Shown piece after piece: positions 34,478 to 41,583 of a stretch of 47,039 bases of DNA. Numbering within the stretch: position 1 is the first letter of the stretch; every line of letters begins with the position of its first letter. Below the pieces are notes generated by a model. The model was given only the letters and a program-made list of their open reading frames with translations, was not told the origin of the DNA and searched no databases. Location: positions 1-47,039 of the forward strand of contig JAAWAR010000102.1 in the NCBI GenBank assembly GCA_022792295.1, read 5' to 3'. Origin of the DNA: Lachnospiraceae bacterium. Its GTDB lineage: Bacteria; Bacillota; Clostridia; Lachnospirales; Lachnospiraceae. The translations under genes were made by a program, and so were the position numbers.

Positions 34478-34511
34478 GAAGTATCGCAGAACAGTGTGGT
34501 ACTTCTTTTTT
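34478..34511 (+). terminator. Terminator closing the glycan/acyl operon
   Basis: GAAGTATC (34478-34485) pairs with GGTACTTC (34498-34505), and six T residues follow (34506-34511). It lies 8 nt after the fabD-like stop codon and is the first convincing terminator after 8.6 kb on the plus strand. Confidence 0.85.
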
Positions 34512-34551
34512 CCACTTTATGAAAAGGGACGCGAATCCCCTAACCCCGCGA

Positions 34552-34580
34552 TTGCAATCCCCTCGCATCTATGGTATGAT
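34552..34580 (+). promoter_or_regulatory. Promoter of the nucleotidyltransferase gene
   Basis: TTGCAA (34552-34557), a 17-nt spacer and TATGAT (34575-34580) are present, with an extended -10 TGG directly before the -10 element. It shows that the next gene is transcribed separately from the cluster. Confidence 0.65.
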
Positions 34581-34617
34581 AATAAGCAAATCCTGGAAAT
34601 TTGAGAGGAGAGGGGTT

Positions 34618-35538
34618 ATGAAGAAAACTTCGCTTGTAATCATGGCAGCGGGGATCGGGAGCCGCTTTGGGGGCGGAATCAAGCAGCTTGAACCTGTGGG
34701 TCCCAGCGGTGAGATCATAATGGATTATTCTATTCATGATGCGCTGGAGGCTGGCTTTGATAAGATCATATTTATAATAAGGAAGGAATTGGAAAAAGAT
34801 TTTAAGGAAATCATCGGGAACCGGATTGAGCGGATTGCACCGGTGGAGTATGCATATCAGGAGCTTTCCGATCTGCCGGCCGGCAGATCGGTCCCGGAGG
34901 GGAGAAAAAAGCCCTGGGGGACGGGGCAGGCGATTCTTGCCGCCAGGGAGCTGATCCATGAGCCGTTTCTTGTCATCAATGCCGATGATTATTACGGAAA
35001 AGAAGGGTTTAAAAAGTTGCATGCTTATATGGTGAATGAGTTGGATGAGTCTGGCGCTGTCATGGAAATGTGCATGGCTGGTTTTATCCTGTCCAATACA
35101 TTAAGTGAAAACGGCGGCGTGACCCGTGGGGTCTGTTCGGTGGATACGGACGGGTATCTTACAAAGGTTACAGAGACGTATGATATTTACCGGACGGCAT
35201 GCGGCGTACACGCAGCCGACCAGGCGGGGAATCCGGTGGTAGCTTCGGCCGGACAGCATGTGTCGATGAACATGTTCGGACTTCCGGCTGCGTTTGTGAA
35301 GGAATTAGAAAACGGTTTTCCAAAATTCCTTGCCGGAATCAGAGAGGGAGACTTAAAGGCAGAATATCTGCTCCCGGCGGTTATCGACTCGTGTATTCAG
35401 AGCGGACGGGCCCGTGTACGTGTTCTGGAGACGCGGGATAAGTGGTTCGGTGTGACTTATAAGGAGGATAAACCCTCGGTCGTGGCTGCAATCCGTGCGC
35501 TGGTGGAGACAGGCGCATATCCAGAAAAACTGTTTTAA
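34618..35538 (+). CDS. Sugar nucleotidyltransferase-like protein
   Basis: This 306-residue protein has the NTP-transferase signature MAAGIGSRFGGGIKQLEPVGPSGE and a nucleotide-sugar region with FLVINADDYYGKEGF (DD metal site). Homologues in clostridia are annotated only as nucleotidyltransferases. The role is probably to activate a sugar phosphate or related compound. The ATG at 34618 follows GAGAGGAGAGGGG; the frame open from 34519 overlaps the promoter. Near the glycan cluster it might supply a sugar nucleotide, but it has its own promoter. Confidence 0.85.
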   Translation: MKKTSLVIMAAGIGSRFGGGIKQLEPVGPSGEIIMDYSIHDALEAGFDKIIFIIRKELEKDFKEIIGNRIERIAPVEYAYQELSDLPAGRSVPEGRKKPWGTGQAILAARELIHEPFLVINADDYYGKEGFKKLHAYMVNELDESGAVMEMCMAGFILSNTLSENGGVTRGVCSVDTDGYLTKVTETYDIYRTACGVHAADQAGNPVVASAGQHVSMNMFGLPAAFVKELENGFPKFLAGIREGDLKAEYLLPAVIDSCIQSGRARVRVLETRDKWFGVTYKEDKPSVVAAIRALVETGAYPEKLF

Positions 35539-35546
35539 AAGTGGCG

Positions 35547-35609
35547 TTCCCGTCCTTTCCTGCATAGAATACATGCAGAAGACTCTGTTTGGAAGGGACG
35601 GGAATTTTT
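35547..35609 (+). terminator. Long terminator hairpin that also covers the next ribosome site
   Basis: TTCCCGTCCTTTCC (35547-35560) pairs with GGAAGGGACGGGAA (35591-35604), 14 pairs with one G-U, followed by TTTTT. A small inner stem CTGCAT/ATGCAG sits in the loop. The right arm holds the GGAAGGGACGGG ribosome site for the gene at 35610, so the hairpin could act as both terminator and translation lock. Confidence 0.8.
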
Positions 35610-35984
35610 ATGGGAATGGTTTACAGAGGGTATCCGCAGGCGCTGCAGCCATATATGCTGTATCGGAGAGAGGAGCAGACACCGGATTTTTTTGCGGGAG
35701 GTCCGGGAGAACATCGCAGACGGAAAAATGAGGCAGACTATTTTAAAGGGCTTTATCCGGCTGCAGTCCGATTTTGCGAGCAGCTTGTCGAGGAACTCTG
35801 CGACCGGCTGGATTATAAGGGAAGTCCGATTTATGATGAATATCCGGACCGCGAAACACTCTGTCGGATGCGCAACCGGGTTGTCAGGCGGGCGAAGGAG
35901 CTGGGAAGGGAGGCAAACGAGGATATGGCGTTTGTCCTGCTTCTGAACGAATTGCTCCGGAGAAGAACGCTCCAAAAAGATTAA
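35610..35984 (+). CDS. Small hypothetical protein, 124 residues
   Basis: This protein begins MGMVYRGYPQALQPYMLYRR and is rich in Arg and Glu, with a helical C-terminal half (VVRRAKELGREANEDMAFVLLLNELLRRR). There is no signal peptide or membrane segment. I do not recognise a family with a known function. The ATG at 35610 is immediately after the terminator T tract, with its ribosome site inside the hairpin. Confidence 0.65.
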   Translation: MGMVYRGYPQALQPYMLYRREEQTPDFFAGGPGEHRRRKNEADYFKGLYPAAVRFCEQLVEELCDRLDYKGSPIYDEYPDRETLCRMRNRVVRRAKELGREANEDMAFVLLLNELLRRRTLQKD

Positions 35985-35998
35985 CATGCCGGTTTTAC

Positions 35999-36163
35999 GG
36001 GAATGCTATTAGAGTGCGTTTGATGATTCATTCCCGCTGTCTGTGAGCCCTGGTTTGCGGCATACTTGGCTCAAACTGACTGAAGGCAGCCCGCCGCGTA
36101 AGCTTAGCGAAATCATTCACAAAACGGGATATATCTGACAGAAAGCATGTTCAAATGCACTCT
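35999..36163 (+). other. Possible structured leader of the 841-residue protein gene
   Basis: GGGAATG (35999-36005) pairs with CATTCCC (36029-36035). The loop between them contains AGAGTGCGTTTGA (36011-36023), which pairs with TCAAATGCACTCT (36151-36163; 13 pairs, one G-U). The two pairings cross, giving either a pseudoknot or two alternative folds. The segment ends 26 nt before the ATG at 36190. It matches no riboswitch class I know. Confidence 0.35.
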
Positions 36164-36189
36164 AGAGAAAGCAAGGAAAAACGAAAAGA

Positions 36190-38715
36190 ATGAAAGCCGG
36201 AAAAAGAATCAGAAAGAAGGCGCTTGTGCTGCTCGCTGTATTTGTCGCAGCCGCCATCTTTTATTTTATTTGGCCCATGCGGCAGGGAAAGGAGAGCGGG
36301 ACCGTTTCCTACACGGCTATGGCGCAGCCGACGTTGCCTGTCGTGTTTCCCCGCATGCTTGGACGAGAGATGGCGCCTTTATATGGACATAAAGAGGAGA
36401 GGGCTGTTACGGCAGATCGTGACAGTCTTCTTGTGCTGCCTGCGGACAGACGGCTTTCGCTGCGGCTTGAGGGTGCAGGGCGTGTGGCGGCTCTCGGTTA
36501 TGAGATCAGAAGCCTGGATATGGAGCACCTGGTGGAGCGGACAGAGCTGACCGGCTGGAAGAATGCAGATGGGACGATTGAACTTACACTTCCGATTCAG
36601 AATCTTTTGGAAAAGGAGCAGGAGTATTCACTGGGGTTAAATGTGCGCCTGGCTGAGGGGGAGTCCGTATGGTATTATGCGAGGATTGTGGATACGGACA
36701 ATGAACATGTGGAAGAAATGCTGACGCTGGCCGAAGAATTTTCACAAAAAAGCATGAATTATGAGGCGGCCCAGTCGCTGACGATGTATATGGAGTCGTC
36801 CGCCGGTGCGGATAACAGCACATTTGGGACCGTCACGCTGAAAAACAGTTTTACGCAGATCACCTGGGGAAAGCTTGGTGTCTCCCGTCCGGACCGTGTC
36901 TTTTTGATGTTGAAAGAACTTTCCGGAAACCTGGCCAACGTGCAGTTAGAATATCGTGTACGGCGCCAAGACGAGGACGGGGCTGGGGAAGAACTCTATA
37001 CAATAACGGAAAATTTTACGCTCAGATGGGCCACACAGCGTATTTATATGATGGATTTTGAGCGGGAAATGAATCAGTTTTTTACCGGGGAGCGAGAGCT
37101 TTTTTCAGGGCGCCGGATCCTCCTTGGCATCAACAGCGGCCGCGATCTTTATGCAAAAAAAAGTATAGATGAGCAGGTGATTGCGTTTGTGGTGAACCGT
37201 GAACTGTGGGCCTTTGACCGGCGCAAGGAGGCGGGAAACGATGGTTTGTTTTCCCACAATAACGGCCGAAGTATTCGGGTTTTTTCCTTTGGCGGCGCGG
37301 ATGAGGCCGATATGCGGGCGGCAAACGACGCGCATGGGATTGAGATTCTGGAGGTAGCACAGGACGGAAATATTGATTTTTTGGTATACGGCTACATGAA
37401 CCGAGGGACGCATGAGGGGGAGACCGGTGTGTCTTACTACCGCTATCACGCCGACAATAATGCATTGGAAGAAAAATTTTTTCTTCCCGCTTCCGTGCCC
37501 TATGGACAGCTTAAGCTGGATGTGGAAACGCTGGCACACAAAGGAGCAAACGGAATTCTGTATCTGTATATGAATGAGACTGTGTATGGGATTGATTTAA
37601 CGAGTTATGAGTATGTGGTGGTGGCCTCGGGGCTGACAAATGATAAGTTTTCGGTCAGCAGAGACGGCACGAGGCTTGCCTGGCAGGAGGATACAGGGGT
37701 CTATGCTTCGGGCGTTCTTCATATCATGGATCTGGATACCGGGGAAAAAACACAGCTTGGCGGTGAAGATGGGGAGATATGCCGGATCCTAGGCTTTTTA
37801 GGGAATGACTGCGTCTATGGTATCGGGGAGGCAGGGGATTCTATCCTGTCTAACGGACGAATCAAAGGTACCTTTTTAAAGCGCCTGGAAATTGTGGACC
37901 GGGCCATGGGCCGTGTAAAGTCCTACGAGAAAACGGATTCCTGGATCCGCAGTGTCTGGGTGGATGAGAGCCGGATCCACATTGAAAATGTATATGATAA
38001 AAACAGCGGCTTTTTTGCCCCAACTGTGTCAGACACGCTGGTCTGTAACGTGGATGCGCTGCCCGGAAGAATGGATGACATCGGCTGGTATGCATCGGAG
38101 GAAAAGGGGAGGGTATATTTTGTACAGCTTTCCGCGGACATTGCCGCAGACGATAAGCTTCGCCTGCTTTCACCGGAGAAGCTGGCTGCCGAGGATACGG
38201 CGGTGCTCACAGTGGAGGCGTCCAAGCCTGCGGAGGTCATGGAATTTTATGCGTATGGGCGGGGACGCTATCTAGGGCGCTTTGTAGATTTTTGTGAGGC
38301 GGCGGCTACCGCTTATGAGTATATGGGCTTTGTGACTGCCGGGAAGGATGAAGTGATTTGGGTTCGCGGCAACAAGGCAAACTCCTACCATATCCGTGAT
38401 ATTTCGGTTGCACTTCGGCGGCTGGAACGAAATCGTGAAGGCTTTGTGGGAAACGCCCGGGCGGAGGACGAAAGTCTTATGCTGGATCTTTCAGGGTGTA
38501 CGTTAAATCAAGCGCTGTATTTTGTCGGGCGTGGTATGCCGGTATTGGCCTACACGGGGGAAGGGGAGTATTTGTATCTGACCGGGTACGATCAGGTGAG
38601 TGTACGGATATATGATCCGGTGACATCTGGGAGCGAAACCTGGGAAATTGAGAGTGCGGAGGAATATTTTTCCCTAAATGGGAATGATTTTATCTGCTGT
38701 CTGTTTTCAAATTAG
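36190..38715 (+). CDS. Large exported, membrane-anchored protein with beta-propeller-like middle, unknown function
   Basis: This 841-residue protein has an N-terminal signal/anchor (KKALVLLAVFVAAAIFYFIW). The rest should lie outside the membrane. Residues about 330-600 contain repeated propeller-like blades (DKFSVSRDGTRLAWQED, VLHIMDLDTGEKTQLGG). The C-terminal 100 residues (LNQALYFVGRGMPVLAY, YLYLTGYDQVSVRIYDP) recall C39-like peptidase domains, but the catalytic Cys in LDLSGCTLNQALY is not at the usual QxxxxCG motif. It is probably a cell-envelope protein; no reaction can be assigned. The ribosome site is weak (AAGG, far from the ATG). Confidence 0.75.
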   Translation: MKAGKRIRKKALVLLAVFVAAAIFYFIWPMRQGKESGTVSYTAMAQPTLPVVFPRMLGREMAPLYGHKEERAVTADRDSLLVLPADRRLSLRLEGAGRVAALGYEIRSLDMEHLVERTELTGWKNADGTIELTLPIQNLLEKEQEYSLGLNVRLAEGESVWYYARIVDTDNEHVEEMLTLAEEFSQKSMNYEAAQSLTMYMESSAGADNSTFGTVTLKNSFTQITWGKLGVSRPDRVFLMLKELSGNLANVQLEYRVRRQDEDGAGEELYTITENFTLRWATQRIYMMDFEREMNQFFTGERELFSGRRILLGINSGRDLYAKKSIDEQVIAFVVNRELWAFDRRKEAGNDGLFSHNNGRSIRVFSFGGADEADMRAANDAHGIEILEVAQDGNIDFLVYGYMNRGTHEGETGVSYYRYHADNNALEEKFFLPASVPYGQLKLDVETLAHKGANGILYLYMNETVYGIDLTSYEYVVVASGLTNDKFSVSRDGTRLAWQEDTGVYASGVLHIMDLDTGEKTQLGGEDGEICRILGFLGNDCVYGIGEAGDSILSNGRIKGTFLKRLEIVDRAMGRVKSYEKTDSWIRSVWVDESRIHIENVYDKNSGFFAPTVSDTLVCNVDALPGRMDDIGWYASEEKGRVYFVQLSADIAADDKLRLLSPEKLAAEDTAVLTVEASKPAEVMEFYAYGRGRYLGRFVDFCEAAATAYEYMGFVTAGKDEVIWVRGNKANSYHIRDISVALRRLERNREGFVGNARAEDESLMLDLSGCTLNQALYFVGRGMPVLAYTGEGEYLYLTGYDQVSVRIYDPVTSGSETWEIESAEEYFSLNGNDFICCLFSN

Positions 38716-38740
38716 AGAATGTGCCCGCCAACGTAAAAAT

Positions 38741-38776
38741 GTTCGCGAACTTGTCAAGAATTTTTAAAAAATTCTT
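38741..38776. repeat. Two short palindromes upstream of murA
   Basis: GTTCGCGAAC (38741-38750) is a perfect 10-bp palindrome. AAGAATTTTT (38756-38765) and AAAAATTCTT (38767-38776) form a perfect 21-bp palindrome around A38766. The second is all A+T except two pairs and has no following T run, so it is a poor terminator. Either could be a regulator site for murA. Confidence 0.4.
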
Positions 38777-38839
38777 ATAAAAAAGAGAAAAAATACGATA
38801 GAATGTGAACAAATTATTAAGACAACCTTAAAACGATAC

Positions 38840-38867
38840 TTTACAAATTTTCAATCTATGGTATAAT
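38840..38867 (+). promoter_or_regulatory. Promoter of murA
   Basis: TTTACA (38840-38845), a 16-nt spacer and a perfect TATAAT (38862-38867) lie 87 nt upstream of the murA ATG. A second TATAAT at 38930-38935 has no good -35. Confidence 0.7.
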
Positions 38868-38953
38868 TATCTAATCGGATGTAATGATTTGTAAAAAAAG
38901 GGGCCGCTTTCCGGCAGAACGGGAGACGGTATAATCGGATATAGAGGTGCAGC

Positions 38954-40246
38954 ATGGGACAATATATCATGAAGGGCGGCAATCCGCTTGCGGGCGAGGT
39001 ACTGATAAGCGGTGCCAAAAATGCGGCTCTGGGGATTTTGGCGGCGTCGATCATGACGGATGAGGATGTGACGGTGGATAATCTGCCGGATGTGAGCGAT
39101 ATTAACGCTTTAATTGATGCAATCCGCGGATTGGGCGCAAGAGTGGAGCGGATCGACCGCCACACGGTGCGGATTAACGCGAAGGAGATTCATGCAGTCA
39201 CGGTCGAGGATGAGCATATGCGCCGGATTCGTGCGTCCTACTATTTTATCGGTGCGCTGCTCGGGAAATATAAAAGTGCCGAAGTACCGCTTCCCGGGGG
39301 GTGTACGATCGGGAGCCGCCCGATTGACCAGCATATGAAGGGCTTTCGTGCACTGGGAGCCGATGTCTCGATTGTCCGCGGTGCTGTCTGTGCGCACGCG
39401 ATCGATCTTGTGGCGAGCCATATTTATCTGGACGTGGTTTCTGTCGGCGCAACGATCAACATTATGATGGCGGCTACGATGGCTGAGGGAGAGACCATTC
39501 TTGAAAACGTAGCGAAGGAACCGCACGTGGTAGACGTAGCGAACTTTTTGAACAGCATGGGTGCAAAGATCCGCGGCGCTGGAACGGATGTGATCCGCAT
39601 TCGGGGTGTCAGAAAGCTTCATGGGACGAATTATTCGATTATTCCGGATCAGATCGAGGCCGGAACGTTCATGTGTGCGGCAGCCGTGACCCGGGGGGAT
39701 ATTACGGTAAAGAATGTAATACCGAAGCACTTGGAGGCGATTTCCGCGAAGCTTGTGGAAATCGGCTGTGAGGTTGTGGAATTTGATGAGGAAATCCGTG
39801 TGGTCGGAAAACCAAGACAGCGCCATATGAACTTTAAAACGCAGCCGTATCCGGGCTTTCCTACCGATATGCAGCCGCAGATGACGGTGGCCCTGGCTCT
39901 CGCAGAGGGGACCAGCGTTGTGACAGAGAGTATTTTCGAGAATCGTTTTAAGTATGCAGGCGAGTTGTCGCGTATGGGGGCCAATATTCAGATCGAAAGC
40001 TCGGTCGCCATTGTGGATGGGGTTCCGCTCCTTACGGGGGCCCAGGTGGTTGCGCCGGATCTGCGTGCCGGGGCGGCGCTTGTACTGGCCGGCCTTGCTG
40101 CGGAAGGTTATACGACAGTGGATGAAATCGGATATATCGAGCGTGGGTACGAGAACTTTGATGAGAAACTTCGGACACTTGGCGCGAACATTGAACGTGT
40201 CGATACGGAAAAAGAAGCGCAGAAGTTTCGGCTGAAGGTAGGTTGA
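38954..40246 (+). CDS. murA: UDP-N-acetylglucosamine 1-carboxyvinyltransferase MurA
   Basis: MurA catalyses the first committed step of peptidoglycan synthesis, adding enolpyruvate from PEP to UDP-GlcNAc in the cytosol. The 430-residue product is full length. It shows the PEP/UDP site SGAKNAAL (Lys22, Asn23) and the catalytic loop LPGGCTIGSRPID with Cys117, the fosfomycin target. Other markers are NIMMAATMAEG, FPTDMQPQ and RAGAALVLAGLAAEG. Clostridia often have two copies; which paralogue this is cannot be told here. It has its own promoter and terminator, so it is a single-gene unit. Confidence 0.97.
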   Translation: MGQYIMKGGNPLAGEVLISGAKNAALGILAASIMTDEDVTVDNLPDVSDINALIDAIRGLGARVERIDRHTVRINAKEIHAVTVEDEHMRRIRASYYFIGALLGKYKSAEVPLPGGCTIGSRPIDQHMKGFRALGADVSIVRGAVCAHAIDLVASHIYLDVVSVGATINIMMAATMAEGETILENVAKEPHVVDVANFLNSMGAKIRGAGTDVIRIRGVRKLHGTNYSIIPDQIEAGTFMCAAAVTRGDITVKNVIPKHLEAISAKLVEIGCEVVEFDEEIRVVGKPRQRHMNFKTQPYPGFPTDMQPQMTVALALAEGTSVVTESIFENRFKYAGELSRMGANIQIESSVAIVDGVPLLTGAQVVAPDLRAGAALVLAGLAAEGYTTVDEIGYIERGYENFDEKLRTLGANIERVDTEKEAQKFRLKVG

Positions 40247-40253
40247 CTGAGGA

Positions 40254-40286
40254 GGTCCACTTCTTTAAAGGAGGTGGGCCTTTTTT
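40254..40286 (+). terminator. Terminator of murA
   Basis: GGTCCACTTCT (40254-40264) pairs with GGAGGTGGGCC (40270-40280), including G-U pairs, followed by TTTTTT (40281-40286). It lies 7 nt after the murA stop. Confidence 0.8.
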
Positions 40287-40329
40287 AAAGATGGAAATAC
40301 TTTTCCACGGAATAAAGGGGAACGGGAAG

Positions 40330-41571
40330 ATGAAAAAAGGGATTTGTGTATGGGCAGGACTGCTTTTCTGTGCCATAGCAGCTGCCGGCTGTTCAGGCGG
40401 TGTACAGCCGGAGGGAGCGTATACTTTAGAAAAGAATAAGACGACAGTGGAACTGACGATCTGGGGAGCCGAGGAGGATGAGGAGCTTCTGGAGCAGTTG
40501 ATTCGCGGATTTGAAAAGGAGTACGAGGGGGAGGCGGACTTTCATATTACTTTTGAGGCGCACAGCGAGTCCCAGTGCAAGGATGATCTGCTGGCGGATC
40601 TGGAAGCGGGAGCCGATGTGTTCACCTTTGCCGACGATCAGCTAAATGCGCTTGCAGCAGCGGGAGCGCTAGAGCCCGTCGAAAATGCCGGGGAGATTAT
40701 GGAGGCAAATTTGTCAAGTACGGTGGAGGCGGCTTCGGTTGCCGGGACGCTGTATGCGTATCCGCTGACGGCGGATAACGGATATTTTCTGTATTTTAAC
40801 AGACAGTACTTTTCGGATGAGGACGTTGAAACCTTGGATCGGATTTTGGAGACCGCGGCGGAAAATGGGAAGCTGTTTGCCATGGACTGGACGTCTGCCT
40901 GGTATGTATATGCGTTTTTTGGCAATACCGGGCTGGAGGTAGGGCTGAATCCGGATGGAATCACCAATTTTTGTACCTGGAATGGACAGGATGGGGAAAT
41001 TCGCGGAGTGGATGTTGCACAGACAATGCTAAAAGCAGCGGCAAGTACAGGATTTGAAAGCCGGACGGATTTAGAATTTATGGAGGGAGTGCGGGACGGC
41101 TCTGTCATTGCGGGTGTCAGCGGTGTCTGGAATGCGGTGGCTCTTGAGGAAATTTGGGGAGAAAATCTGGGAGCGGCAAAGCTTCCTACTTACACTTGCC
41201 GGGGGCGGCAGATACAGATGGCTTCTTTTTCGGGCTGCAAGTTAGTTGGAGCGAATGCCTATTCAAAGAATTATGAATGGGCGGTTCGCCTGGCAGAGTG
41301 GATTACAAAGGAACAAAGCCAGGAGCTTCGGTTTGCGATGCGCGGCCAGGGACCTTCTAACAACAAGGCGGCTATGTCTGCCGCGGTGCAGGAATCTCCG
41401 GCGATTGCCGCACTGCTGGAGCAGTCAGAATTTTCGGATTTGCAGAGAGTGGGCGGCCATTTTTGGGATCCGGTTGCGGAGTTTGCAAAAAACATGGCGG
41501 CAGGCAATCCGACAGGCGAGGATTTACAGAAGCAACTGGATAAAATGACAGAAGATATAATAGCCAGATAA
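40330..41571 (+). CDS. Extracellular solute-binding lipoprotein (family 1, sugar-type)
   Basis: This is a 413-residue predicted lipoprotein (signal MKKGICVWAGLLFCAIAAAG with lipobox Cys21). The mature part follows the maltose-binding protein pattern: TVELTIWGAEEDEELLEQLI, ADVFTFADDQLNALAAAGAL, AGTLYAYPLTADNGYFLYFN, and a C-terminal segment with EWAVRLAEWITKEQSQELRF and RGQGPSNNKAA. No ABC permease or ATPase genes flank it. It is followed 12 nt later by a chemoreceptor gene, suggesting it presents its ligand to that receptor. The start at 40330 follows GGGAAG; the frame open from 40243 overlaps the murA terminator. Confidence 0.88.
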   Translation: MKKGICVWAGLLFCAIAAAGCSGGVQPEGAYTLEKNKTTVELTIWGAEEDEELLEQLIRGFEKEYEGEADFHITFEAHSESQCKDDLLADLEAGADVFTFADDQLNALAAAGALEPVENAGEIMEANLSSTVEAASVAGTLYAYPLTADNGYFLYFNRQYFSDEDVETLDRILETAAENGKLFAMDWTSAWYVYAFFGNTGLEVGLNPDGITNFCTWNGQDGEIRGVDVAQTMLKAAASTGFESRTDLEFMEGVRDGSVIAGVSGVWNAVALEEIWGENLGAAKLPTYTCRGRQIQMASFSGCKLVGANAYSKNYEWAVRLAEWITKEQSQELRFAMRGQGPSNNKAAMSAAVQESPAIAALLEQSEFSDLQRVGGHFWDPVAEFAKNMAAGNPTGEDLQKQLDKMTEDIIAR

Positions 41572-41583
41572 GGAGAATGGAAT

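Noticed and set aside
38756-38776. A+T palindrome as terminator of the 841-residue protein gene
   Set aside because: The stem has only two G-C pairs and no following T run, so it is unlikely to terminate.
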